Origin: Kaistella sp.
Lineage (GTDB): Bacteria > Bacteroidota > Bacteroidia > Flavobacteriales > Weeksellaceae
NCBI GenBank assembly: GCA_019459085.1
Contig: JAIBEW010000022.1
Location: 1 to 47,242 of the forward strand
Reading direction: 5' to 3'
DNA: 47,242 bases
The notes under the pieces are model-generated. The model was not told the DNA's origin, searched no databases, and saw only the letters and a program-made list of their open reading frames with translations. This document shows, piece after piece, positions 17,197 through 24,585 of the stretch; within the stretch, counting starts at the first letter, position 1; every line of letters begins with the position of its first letter. The position numbers and the translations under genes are program-made.

Positions 17197-17228
17197 AAAA
17201 ATTTCATCACAATAGTACAAGCGAAAGA

Positions 17229-17561
17229 ATGCAGGATATTAACTTAAAAATTACCGACAGAAACGGCGAAATCCATGAAGTGGTGGCGCCAACCGATATG
17301 TCGATGAATCTGATGGAAGTCATCCGTTCCTACGAACTGGCCGACGAAGGAACCATTGGTGTTTGTGGCGGAATGGCCATGTGTGCCTCCTGTCAGGTCT
17401 ATGTTTTGGAAGGTTCTGAAAAACTTGTAGAAATGGGCGATGAAGAAGATGCGATGCTTGCGGAAGCCTTCCATGTTCAGGACCATTCACGACTGGGTTG
17501 TCAGATTCACATCACCGAAGAAATCGACGGGCTGGAAGTGGCGATTGCGCCGTATCCGTAA
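17229..17561 (+). CDS. [2Fe-2S] ferredoxin, adrenodoxin-like
   Basis: A 110-residue electron carrier with the cluster ligands Cys46, Cys52, Cys55 and Cys91 in the C-x5-C-x2-C-x35-C spacing of adrenodoxin/ISC-type ferredoxins. It is acidic, as expected for docking to a reductase. A GTG at 17157 opens a longer frame, but that extension consists of intergenic repeat, so ATG 17229 is the start. Together with the reductase upstream it forms an NADPH-ferredoxin chain; the final acceptor (a P450, desaturase or Fe-S assembly) is not encoded here. Confidence 0.92.
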   Translation: MQDINLKITDRNGEIHEVVAPTDMSMNLMEVIRSYELADEGTIGVCGGMAMCASCQVYVLEGSEKLVEMGDEEDAMLAEAFHVQDHSRLGCQIHITEEIDGLEVAIAPYP

Positions 17562-17562
17562 G

Positions 17563-17640
17563 TTAGAGTCAAGAACCAAGAATCAAGAATCAAGAGCCAA
17601 GGAAAAAGATAAAAGTAAAAAGGCAAAGAGACAAGTAAAA
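17563..17640 (+). repeat. Intergenic degenerate repeat, direct copy
   Basis: Short purine-rich units related to CAAGAACCAAGAATCAAG, then AGAGCCAAGG and AAAGTAAAAAG. A similar sequence in inverted orientation is found at 17798-17852, and a weaker copy at 17160-17196. Confidence 0.6.
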
Positions 17641-17664
17641 AGTAACTCGTTTTTTATAAATACA

Positions 17665-17695
17665 AAAAATCCCGGAAATATTTTCCGGGATTTTT
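17665..17695. terminator. Bidirectional terminator hairpin
   Basis: The palindrome AAAAATCCCGGAAA / TTTCCGGGATTTTT with a three-base loop gives a stable stem with A/T tails on both sides. It can end ferredoxin transcription on the plus strand. Confidence 0.8.
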
Positions 17696-17700
17696 CAATT

Positions 17701-17752
17701 GGAGCGGGGCTTTAGCCCGCTTTACAGAAGTGCAGTGAGCGGCTTTAGCCAA
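17701..17752. repeat. REP-like GC-rich hairpin (GGGCTTTAGCCC)
   Basis: AGCGGGGCTTTAGCCCGCT (17703-17721) folds to a stem with one bulged G and a TTTA loop; a half copy (GAGCGGCTTTAGCC) follows about 20 bp later. This looks like a short interspersed palindromic element rather than a gene. Confidence 0.5.
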
Positions 17753-17797
17753 AAATGTATGATGTTTTTAATTCCTACGAAATCAACTTGCTGTGAT

Positions 17798-17852
17798 TTG
17801 AGCTTGACCCAACCTGGCTCTTTTTACTTTTGCCTTGGCTCTTTTACTCTTC
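17798..17852 (-). repeat. Intergenic degenerate repeat, inverted copy
   Basis: On the minus strand it reads AAGAGCCAAGG, AAAGTAAAAAG and GAGCCAGG, matching the direct copy at 17563-17640. The two enclose a terminator and a REP-like hairpin. Confidence 0.55.
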
Positions 17853-18395
17853 TCAAACTCTTAAAACGCCCCGAAATCCTCTCGAAGCATAATAAGAATC
17901 GGCGCCGTTGTGGTAAATAAACACCGTTCCGAACCGGAAATCACCGAAAATCGCGCCTCCCAGCTTGCGGATGTTTTCCGGAGTTTTGAGCCAGCTCGAA
18001 GTTTTTGTATCGAAATTTCCGAGGGTTTGCAGATAGCGGTATTCTTCCTCCGTTAAGAGTTCAGTTCCCATTGCGGAGGCGGCATCCATCGCGTTGTTTT
18101 TCGGTTTGTTTTCTTTTCTTTTGTCGAGCGCGGCTTTGTCGTAGCAGAAACTTCGTCTTTCTTTCGGGCTTTCAGCAGCGCAGTCGTAAAACAGGTATTC
18201 CCCGGATTTTTTATCGAAACCAACAACGTCAGGTTCGCCGCCGGATTCTTCCATTTTCTGAAGCGATTCTATCTTTTTTGGGTTGGCTTCCAGTTTTTTC
18301 TCGATTTCGGGCCATTTTAAATCTTTGTGGCGTTGCATGTTTTCCTCAAAACGGGTTTGAAGGGTTGGGAGGATAGAGCTAGAGTTGGTTTTCAT
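17853..18395 (-). CDS. DUF4256 protein
   Basis: A 180-residue cytoplasmic protein of the DUF4256 family: Met-Glu-Glu-Ser-Gly-Gly-Glu-Pro-Asp-Val-Val-Gly near 50, the Tyr-Asp-Cys-Ala-Ala-Glu-Ser-Pro-x-x-Arg-Arg-Ser segment near 70, and the C-terminal Gly-Gly-Ala-Ile-Phe-Gly-Asp-Phe-Arg block. Function is unknown. A GTG one codon upstream (18398) is possible, but the ATG is preferred. It is flanked by repeats on its 3' side and by an AT-rich gap on its 5' side. Confidence 0.87.
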   Translation of the reverse strand: MKTNSSSILPTLQTRFEENMQRHKDLKWPEIEKKLEANPKKIESLQKMEESGGEPDVVGFDKKSGEYLFYDCAAESPKERRSFCYDKAALDKRKENKPKNNAMDAASAMGTELLTEEEYRYLQTLGNFDTKTSSWLKTPENIRKLGGAIFGDFRFGTVFIYHNGADSYYASRGFRGVLRV

Positions 18396-18473
18396 CACTA
18401 TAAAATTAAAGGTTGTAAGATATCGAAACTATAACTTTTAAAATTTAAACATTTTAAATACTATTATTTGAAC

Positions 18474-19607
18474 TTAAATAAAATCTTTCTTATTCATACC
18501 ACAGTATTCTAATTTATTAATTCCTAATATTTTAAATATATCCACTTGTTTCTGTATCTTATTTTTAATAAGTACGTTTTCGACTTTTTCATAATAAAAT
18601 TCATCGAAAGGTAGAAGATTCGTATCCAATATATTTTTTGCGAACGGATTGTGCCACACAGTAATTTCTGAACTATCAAGCACGTATAGATTAAAGTTTT
18701 TAAAAAAAACTATAGCTGATACTGAAGAATTGATAGGATTACCATTTGAAATCCAAAATCCATTATTTAATTGATTCAAATCAATAACTTCCTTACTATA
18801 TTGTCCAAAAAGTATTTCAGTAAAGTCACTTTCAGATATCGAAACGTCATTTACCGAAACACCAATTACATAAGATTGATTTTGGATTCCGTATTTTGTG
18901 GCTCTCTTATCATTTAGCGCTGTAAGAAGTGATTTAGATTTATCGATCATTCTTACTCCCCCGGAAATCACTCCTAAACTCCTTTTTATGTTTGAATCTG
19001 TTTTACGAAATAAAGAAATTTCTAATGACCAATCATTATCCTCAAATTCAAAATATACATTAAAAAGTTCTTCATCTGTATAATTATCACAAATGCTTTT
19101 GATTTGACCAATGAAATTTACTAATCTTTTTTTTGAAATACTCTTCTTTGAAATAGTAGAGAATTCGATATTAATCCAATATGGAAAATAATTCATGTTA
19201 TCTATTATTTCCTCTACTGCTTCTTTTCTGTTTTTTTCATCTTCATTTTCAAAAGAATTTCCAGAGAGTGTGCACTCTAGAAAAAAGTCACGTCCATCTT
19301 CTGAACTAGCAAGGAAGTCGGGTCTTTTCCCGGTTTGGGTAATTGGGTGTTTTTTTAAAGAAAGTTTTGAGTTTGTTAGTGCAGCATTAACCATGAGTTC
19401 AAATACGGCCGCATAATGCTGTTTATTTGATTTGGATTTGAAAACTTTTAAAAATTCATTATCCACACTGTACTTTTTGGCAAATTTATCTAAGGTAATT
19501 CTAGATAAATTTGAAATTCTCCACGAAGAATTATTTAAGAATTCATAAGCTGTTTGACTTCTCTTTTTATGCCCAGAAAAAGTTCTTTCGAAGGAATCAA
19601 ATAACAT
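18474..19607 (-). CDS. Unrecognised 377-residue protein, possible PD-(D/E)xK-like fold
   Basis: I do not recognise this protein. It is visibly more AT-rich than its neighbours, rich in Ser, Asn, Lys and Ile, and has no signal peptide or membrane helix. Residues 64-113 hold Tyr-Ala-Ala-Val-Phe-Glu70, Lys-Arg-Pro-Asp97-Phe-Leu-Ala and Phe-Phe-Leu-Glu111-Cys-Thr. The order Glu, Pro-Asp, then Glu after a short hairpin resembles a PD-(D/E)xK nuclease core, but the Lys of ExK is replaced by Thr113, so activity is uncertain. The rest may be a target- or partner-binding region. It is a single-gene unit behind the pepD terminator. An accessory defence or restriction-like gene is a guess. Confidence 0.7.
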   Translation of the reverse strand: MLFDSFERTFSGHKKRSQTAYEFLNNSSWRISNLSRITLDKFAKKYSVDNEFLKVFKSKSNKQHYAAVFELMVNAALTNSKLSLKKHPITQTGKRPDFLASSEDGRDFFLECTLSGNSFENEDEKNRKEAVEEIIDNMNYFPYWINIEFSTISKKSISKKRLVNFIGQIKSICDNYTDEELFNVYFEFEDNDWSLEISLFRKTDSNIKRSLGVISGGVRMIDKSKSLLTALNDKRATKYGIQNQSYVIGVSVNDVSISESDFTEILFGQYSKEVIDLNQLNNGFWISNGNPINSSVSAIVFFKNFNLYVLDSSEITVWHNPFAKNILDTNLLPFDEFYYEKVENVLIKNKIQKQVDIFKILGINKLEYCGMNKKDFI

Positions 19608-19626
19608 AGATTTTTACAAAGAGGGT

Positions 19627-19663
19627 TAAAAAATATCCAAAACAATCACTTGTCTTGGATATT
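19627..19663 (-). terminator. Terminator downstream of pepD
   Basis: On the minus strand a 14-bp stem (AATATCCAAGACAA with TTGTTTTGGATATT, one G-U pair, loop GTGA) is followed by a short T-run. It starts 14 bp after the pepD stop and separates it from the 377-residue gene. Confidence 0.7.
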
Positions 19664-19676
19664 CAGTTTCATAAAA

Positions 19677-21119
19677 TTACTTCTTCGGAATTTCCTTTAA
19701 AATCTCCTGTAAAAATTTCCAGAATTTCTGAGCCGAAGGAATATTGGCTCTTTCCTCCGGGGAATGTGCACCGCGGATGGTTGGTCCGAAACTCACCATT
19801 TCCATTTGCGGATAATTGGCACCGATGATGCCGCATTCCAGACCGGCGTGGCAAGCAACGACCGCCGGTTTTGCGCCGAAATCTTTTTCGTAAATACGCT
19901 CCATCAGTTTCACGATTTCTGAACCCGGTTTTGGTTTCCAGCCAGGATAAGAACCACTAAATTCCACTTTCATTCCGGCCAGTTCAAATACCGATTTCAA
20001 CTGTTCAGCAACCGCGTATTTTGTGGATTCCACTGAAGAACGGGAGAGATTTAAAATTTTCAGTCCGCCTTCTTTCAGTTCCACACGCGCTACGTTGTTG
20101 GAGGTTTCCACGAGGTCAGCCACATCCGGGCTCATTCGGTAAACACCGTTGTGTGCTGATTTCAGCGCCAGAATTATTTTTCTGGAATCCTCTTCAGAAA
20201 TCGCTTTGTCGGCAGTGGAAAATGTTTCAATATTGATGTGAAGATCCTTTTCAACTGCTGCAAATTCTTCAAGTATGGCGTTTTTCAGTTCAATGGCTTT
20301 TTCCATAAACTCCGCTTCATTTCTAACCGAAATCACGGCATTTGCTTCGCGCGGAATCGCATTTCTGAGCCCGCCACCGTCAATGGAAATCAGCTGAATG
20401 TTTTGCCCCGAAATTCCGGTGTACAGAAGTCTTCCGAGAATGACATTTGAATTTCCGAAGCCTTTGTGAATATCCATCCCAGAGTGACCGCCCTGCAAAC
20501 CTTTCACTTCAATTTTAACGGTCTGTCCGTTAGCTTTTTGCAGCGGGTAGTTTTGGGAAGCGGTGACGTCGATTCCTCCTGCGCAACCGATATCGATCTC
20601 ATCATCTTCTTCAGTGTCAAGATTCAGAAGAATTTCTCCCTGCAGTTGTCCGGGTTTCAAACCCATAGCGCCGGTCATTCCTGTTTCTTCATCAATAGTA
20701 AAAAGTGCTTCCAACGCGGGATGCGGAATATCATTACTTTCCAGAATGCTCATGATGGCGGCCACTCCAAGTCCGTTGTCGGCGCCAAGAGTCGTTCCTT
20801 TTGCCTTCACCCAGTCGCCATCAACTTCCATCTGGATTCCCTGTGTTGCGAAATCGAAATTTACGTCGCCGTTTTTTTGATGAACCATATCTAAATGCGA
20901 CTGCAGGATAATGGATTTGCGGTCTTCCATGCCTGAAGTAGCGGGTTTTTTAATGATCACGTTTCCAACTTCATCCACAGTCGTTTCAAGACCAAGGTTT
21001 TCGCCGAAATTTTTAATGAATGCTATTACTTTTTCTTCTTTTTTTGAAGGTCGTGGGACAGCGTTCAGGGCTGCGAAGTTTTTCCAGATAAGCTGGGGCT
21101 CCAATTGGGTTATTTCCAT
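19677..21119 (-). CDS. pepD: Aminoacyl-histidine dipeptidase
   Basis: A 480-residue cytosolic M20 metallopeptidase that cleaves X-His dipeptides such as carnosine. Metal-binding motifs are in order: Ser-His-Leu-Asp-Met-Val (near 75), Gly-Ala-Asp-Asn-Gly-Leu-Gly (near 115, with the bridging Asp), and Asp-Glu-Glu-Thr-Gly (near 145), plus the C-terminal Cys-His-Ala-Gly-Leu-Glu-Cys-Gly (near 425). Length matches PepD. A TTG two codons earlier (21125) exists, but ATG 21119 gives MEITQLEPQ and is preferred. It has its own promoter at 21136-21143. Confidence 0.94.
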   Translation of the reverse strand: MEITQLEPQLIWKNFAALNAVPRPSKKEEKVIAFIKNFGENLGLETTVDEVGNVIIKKPATSGMEDRKSIILQSHLDMVHQKNGDVNFDFATQGIQMEVDGDWVKAKGTTLGADNGLGVAAIMSILESNDIPHPALEALFTIDEETGMTGAMGLKPGQLQGEILLNLDTEEDDEIDIGCAGGIDVTASQNYPLQKANGQTVKIEVKGLQGGHSGMDIHKGFGNSNVILGRLLYTGISGQNIQLISIDGGGLRNAIPREANAVISVRNEAEFMEKAIELKNAILEEFAAVEKDLHINIETFSTADKAISEEDSRKIILALKSAHNGVYRMSPDVADLVETSNNVARVELKEGGLKILNLSRSSVESTKYAVAEQLKSVFELAGMKVEFSGSYPGWKPKPGSEIVKLMERIYEKDFGAKPAVVACHAGLECGIIGANYPQMEMVSFGPTIRGAHSPEERANIPSAQKFWKFLQEILKEIPKK

Positions 21120-21135
21120 TTTCAATTATTTAATC

Positions 21136-21143
21136 CAAATTTA
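21136..21143 (-). promoter_or_regulatory. Candidate -7 element TAAATTTG for pepD
   Basis: Perfect TAnnTTTG on the minus strand, 16 nt above the pepD ATG. Its upstream half lies inside the terminator of the previous gene. Confidence 0.5.
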
Positions 21144-21149
21144 CAAATA

Positions 21150-21180
21150 AAAAATGCTCCCGAAAAACGAAAGCATTTTT
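21150..21180 (-). terminator. Terminator of the LURP-one-like gene
   Basis: On the minus strand AAAATGCTTTCG pairs across a loop with the complementary GGGAGCATTTT region and ends in a run of T. It is 22 bp after the stop of the 21203-21808 gene and overlaps the pepD promoter region. Confidence 0.65.
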
Positions 21181-21202
21181 TAGTAATAAGCATTGGCTTT
21201 AT

Positions 21203-21808
21203 TTATCCTCTTTCTTTTTCAAGAAGGACCATCATCAGAAAACTCAATACCACGAGCGATTCATCCTCATCATTGATGTCGATCAAACGGTCCAGCTGGA
21301 ATCGTCTTCCGAAAAGGGAAGGCATTTTTTTGAGCCTGAAATATTCTTTTCCTGCAGTGTCTTTTACGGTGTAAGAAGGGTTCAGAAAATATCCTGTAAA
21401 CATTCCCACGACCGGAATTTCCCCAATCACACCGTCCAGAACCTTGATCCAGCCCTTGTCTTCGTTGATCTGAAATTTTGTGGTACCGTTTTCGTCGGCG
21501 ATATCATATTGAGATTTCCATAAAGAGCGCATGCCGCGACGGGAAAGATTTCCGAAGTTCTTACCGCTTTCCTGATCTGTGATGGAGTAGGAGGCGTTGA
21601 AATCGATCCACTGGTTGGCTTTAATCCTGAAAAGTTCTTTGGATTTGCTTTCGTCGTTAAAAACAATCACATCTTCTTTCAGTTTAAACATTTTTTGGCG
21701 CACATAGGCCACATAATTCCCGTTTTTATCGGTGATGTTGAAGTCGCTGGAAAGCGTGGAGATCTTGAATTTAAAATCGAGCGGATAATTTAGGTTTTGG
21801 AGAATCAT
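21203..21808 (-). CDS. LURP-one-related (tubby C-like) protein
   Basis: A 201-residue cytoplasmic protein whose repeated strand pattern (Ile-Thr-Asp-Lys-Asn-Gly-Asn, then Ile-Thr-Asp-Gln-Glu-Ser-Gly-Lys, then Ile-Ala-Asp-Glu-Asn-Gly-Thr) matches the LURP-one/tubby C-terminal fold, related to scramblase-like phospholipid-binding barrels. The hydrophobic C-terminus (near 188-196) may be the central helix of the barrel. Function is unknown. A longer frame reaches 21853, but ATG 21808 lies 15 nt below a TATCTTTG element and is preferred. It diverges from recR. Confidence 0.72.
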   Translation of the reverse strand: MILQNLNYPLDFKFKISTLSSDFNITDKNGNYVAYVRQKMFKLKEDVIVFNDESKSKELFRIKANQWIDFNASYSITDQESGKNFGNLSRRGMRSLWKSQYDIADENGTTKFQINEDKGWIKVLDGVIGEIPVVGMFTGYFLNPSYTVKDTAGKEYFRLKKMPSLFGRRFQLDRLIDINDEDESLVVLSFLMMVLLEKERG

Positions 21809-21823
21809 AGGGCTATTTTTTCT

Positions 21824-21831
21824 CAAAGATA
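21824..21831 (-). promoter_or_regulatory. Candidate -7 element TATCTTTG
   Basis: Perfect TAnnTTTG on the minus strand, 15 nt above ATG 21808. It argues against the longer upstream start of this gene. Confidence 0.55.
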
Positions 21832-21847
21832 ATAAAAGGGGTGAAAC

Positions 21848-21878
21848 TTGCACTTTGAGGTTTTAAATTTTATTTTTG
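21848..21878 (+). promoter_or_regulatory. recR promoter (TTG-N20-TATTTTTG), leaderless geometry
   Basis: A -33 TTG at 21848-21850 and -7 TATTTTTG at 21871-21878, spaced 20 bp. The ATG of recR follows after only four bases (TGAG), so the mRNA should start at or very near the start codon. Confidence 0.65.
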
Positions 21879-21882
21879 TGAG

Positions 21883-22494
21883 ATGGATTATCCGAGTAAG
21901 GTTTTGGCGAAAGCGGTTGAAGAAATTTCAGGACTTCCGGGCATTGGGAAAAAATCTGCGCTGCGCCTCGCTTTGCACCTCCTGAAGCAGCCCGAAAGTC
22001 AGGCTGTCGCGTTGGGTGATGCGCTGAAAAAACTTGTCACCGAAATTAAATACTGCAAGGATTGCCATAACTTTTCAGACTCAGAAATCTGCGAGATCTG
22101 TGCTAATCCGAAAAGGAACGAAGAAATACTGTGTGTTGTTGAAGATGTACGCGATGTGATGGCGATTGAAAACACCGGAAAGTTCCGCGGAAAATATCTG
22201 GTTCTGGGCGGTAAAATTTCTCCGATGGAAGGGATTGGACCGAACCAGCTGAATATTTCATCGATCCAGAAAAAACTCGACGAAGGAACTACCAAGGAAT
22301 TGATTTTCGCTCTAAGTGCCACGATGGAAGGCGACACGACTGCCTATTATATTTATAAGAAATTTAAAAATTCTGAGGTAAATTTTTCCACGATCGCGCG
22401 CGGGATTTCGGTGGGCGATGAACTGGAATATGCGGATGAAATTTCCCTCGGCCGCTCAATCCAGAACCGGCTGCCATATAACGAAAAGGACTAG
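21883..22494 (+). CDS. recR: Recombination mediator RecR
   Basis: A 203-residue RecR. It has the N-terminal helix-hairpin-helix (Leu-Pro-Gly-Ile-Gly-Lys-Lys-Ser-Ala, near 19), the zinc finger Cys-x2-Cys...Cys-x2-Cys (near 59-74), a Toprim domain starting at Leu-Cys-Val-Val-Glu-Asp, and the C-terminal [13 protein letters not shown] motif. It works with RecO and RecF to load RecA on gapped DNA. Length is normal. Two glycosyltransferase genes follow; the first starts 49 bp on. Confidence 0.97.
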   Translation: MDYPSKVLAKAVEEISGLPGIGKKSALRLALHLLKQPESQAVALGDALKKLVTEIKYCKDCHNFSDSEICEICANPKRNEEILCVVEDVRDVMAIENTGKFRGKYLVLGGKISPMEGIGPNQLNISSIQKKLDEGTTKELIFALSATMEGDTTAYYIYKKFKNSEVNFSTIARGISVGDELEYADEISLGRSIQNRLPYNEKD

Positions 22495-22543
22495 CTTTAC
22501 ATCATCATCCGTATTTTAACTTTTTAAATTAAATTTAAAGAAT

Positions 22544-23353
22544 TTGCACCCCTTGATCTCTGTAATTATCCCTGTTTATAATGCTGAAAACAGTATTGAA
22601 AGAGCATTGGATTCTGTTAAAAATCAAACCTGGAAAGGAGATTTTGAAATTATCGTCATCAACGACGGTTGTACGGACCGCAGCGCAGAAATCATTGAAA
22701 ACTACCGGCAAAAAAATCCTCAAATGAATATTGTATTCAAAAATCTGGAAAACGGCGGGGTTTCAAAAGCGAGAAATGCAGCGATGAAAATTGCAAAGGG
22801 TGAATATATTGCATTGTTAGACGCTGATGATGAATGGTTGCCTGGTAAAACCCAAAAACAGATGGATTATCTGGAAAATATGGATTATGGTATCGATTTT
22901 TTGGCAACGGCCCGGAATAACAGAATTCTTTTTCCTTACTCCATTAAAAATAATCTTGCAGAAATAACATTTCGAAAACTGATGATCAGAAATGAAGCTC
23001 AAACTCCTACCGTGATGTTTAAGAGAAAGATTCTGGAAAATACCGGATTTTTTGATGATCAGCAAAGATATGCGGAAGACCTGAATTACTGGTTGAGAAT
23101 TTCGCTCAAGAACAAAATGTATATTTTAAACGAAAATCTGGTCTTCGCCGGGCAGGGGAAGAGAACATTTGGCGTTTCCGGCCTGTCTGCAAACCTTTTA
23201 GAGATGGAAAAAGGATTTCAGAAGAATTTGCGGGAGATGTTCAGGATGAACAGGATAAACGCTGTGGAGTTCGTTGGCTACTACCTTTTTTATAAATTTA
23301 AATTTGTCGTGAGGCTGCTGCGTGATAGATTTTTAAAATGGCAGGGCAGATAA
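22544..23353 (+). CDS. Family 2 glycosyltransferase, TTG start
   Basis: A 269-residue GT-A fold inverting glycosyltransferase. Seen: Ile-Ser-Val-Ile-Ile-Pro-Val-Tyr-Asn at the N-terminus, Ile-Asn-Asp-Gly-Cys-Thr-Asp near 45, Asn-Gly-Gly-Val-Ser-Lys-Ala-Arg-Asn-Ala near 72 and the metal-binding Leu-Asp-Ala-Asp-Asp-Glu near 95. It probably adds a sugar to a surface glycan or lipid A core. No ATG exists near the N-terminus; TTG at 22544 or at 22553 must serve as start. The next glycosyltransferase follows 24 bp later, so they form a pair. Confidence 0.88.
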   Translation: MHPLISVIIPVYNAENSIERALDSVKNQTWKGDFEIIVINDGCTDRSAEIIENYRQKNPQMNIVFKNLENGGVSKARNAAMKIAKGEYIALLDADDEWLPGKTQKQMDYLENMDYGIDFLATARNNRILFPYSIKNNLAEITFRKLMIRNEAQTPTVMFKRKILENTGFFDDQQRYAEDLNYWLRISLKNKMYILNENLVFAGQGKRTFGVSGLSANLLEMEKGFQKNLREMFRMNRINAVEFVGYYLFYKFKFVVRLLRDRFLKWQGR

Positions 23354-23377
23354 ATTATACGGTTTAAATGATATCAA

Positions 23378-24439
23378 ATGAAGGAAAGGTTTTCTGAAAT
23401 CAATAATTTAAACGGAAAAAAGATACTGTTTCTTGCTCCCCATTTTTTCGGTTACGAAAAAGCCATCGCGAATCGACTTCGCGAACTTGGAGCGGAAGTG
23501 GATTTCTTCAACGAAAGACCATCCGATTCGGTGTGGGCCAAAGGAATGGTGCGTGTGAAAAGCAGGTTTTATCAAAATACAGTTCAGAAGTACTACGGGA
23601 AAATTCTGCGACAGATTACCGGTAAAAAATATGATTATTTCCTCTTAATTAAAGGCGAAGCCGTGCCGCACTCTTTTCTGGAAAAGTTTAGAGCGATCAG
23701 CCCCTTAACCGTAAGAATTTTCTGTTCTTATGATCCGGTTTTTGAATATCCTGAAGTTCCGAAACTCTATCCGTATTTCAATAAAAATTTCACTTTTGAA
23801 CCATCAGACGCCAGAAAATACGGACTGCATTTCCGCCCGAACTTTTTTTTGAATGAGTATAAACGTTCAGAAACGAAGGAAAAACCAAAATATGATATTG
23901 CTTTTATTGGCAGCGCGCATACGGATCGTTATTTGGTAGGAGAAAAAATCAGTAACCTTGCTCGGAAATTGAGCCTTGAGACATTCTTTTACTATTATGC
24001 GCCCGGCAAAACAGCCTTTGTCCTGAAGAAGATTTTCGATAAAAATTTACAGCAGTTCAACATGCGAAAGCTGAGCTTTACAAAACTGACGCATCATCAA
24101 ATCGCAGAAATTTACAGCCATTCCTTCTCGGTTCTGGAAATCAATAAACCATTTCAGTTAGGTCTTACGATGAGGCCTTTCGAAACGCTTGCCTCAGGAA
24201 AGAAATTAATCACAACCAACGCCGATATTAAAAATTACCCTTTTTACAACGCTGAAAATATTCTTATTCTGGACCGAAAGAATATACAACTCGATGAAGA
24301 GTTTTTCAAAAGTGGATTTAAGACCATAGATTCGGAGACGCTGGAAATGATGACGCTGGATTCTTGGATTCACTGTGTTTTTTTTAAGGATCAGGACGAT
24401 TATTGGGGATTGAATTCCTGGAATTTTGAAGCAATTTAA
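23378..24439 (+). CDS. CgeB/LPS-core-like glycosyltransferase
   Basis: A 353-residue GT-B-type protein. The N-terminal half begins Lys-Lys-Ile-Leu-Phe-Leu-Ala-Pro and carries a long Tyr/Phe-rich segment; Phe-Glu-Pro-Ser-Asp-Ala-Arg-Lys-Tyr-Gly-Leu near 140 and Arg-Pro-Phe-Glu-Thr-Leu-Ala-Ser-Gly-Lys near 267 match CgeB/glycosyltransferase family 1-like proteins. It likely acts in surface polysaccharide or LPS-core assembly with the GT2 upstream. Acceptor and sugar donor are unknown. Confidence 0.72.
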   Translation: MKERFSEINNLNGKKILFLAPHFFGYEKAIANRLRELGAEVDFFNERPSDSVWAKGMVRVKSRFYQNTVQKYYGKILRQITGKKYDYFLLIKGEAVPHSFLEKFRAISPLTVRIFCSYDPVFEYPEVPKLYPYFNKNFTFEPSDARKYGLHFRPNFFLNEYKRSETKEKPKYDIAFIGSAHTDRYLVGEKISNLARKLSLETFFYYYAPGKTAFVLKKIFDKNLQQFNMRKLSFTKLTHHQIAEIYSHSFSVLEINKPFQLGLTMRPFETLASGKKLITTNADIKNYPFYNAENILILDRKNIQLDEEFFKSGFKTIDSETLEMMTLDSWIHCVFFKDQDDYWGLNSWNFEAI

Positions 24440-24585
24440 ACTACTGACTCTTTTGGAAATATTTCGAAATTATGTAAGTTAAAGACTATCAAGTTTTTAA
24501 TGGAAAAGATGGATTGAATTTCAAAAAATGATTACCGAAATTTAAACACGCTTTTTATACATATATTTTATTTATATTCGCGTTT

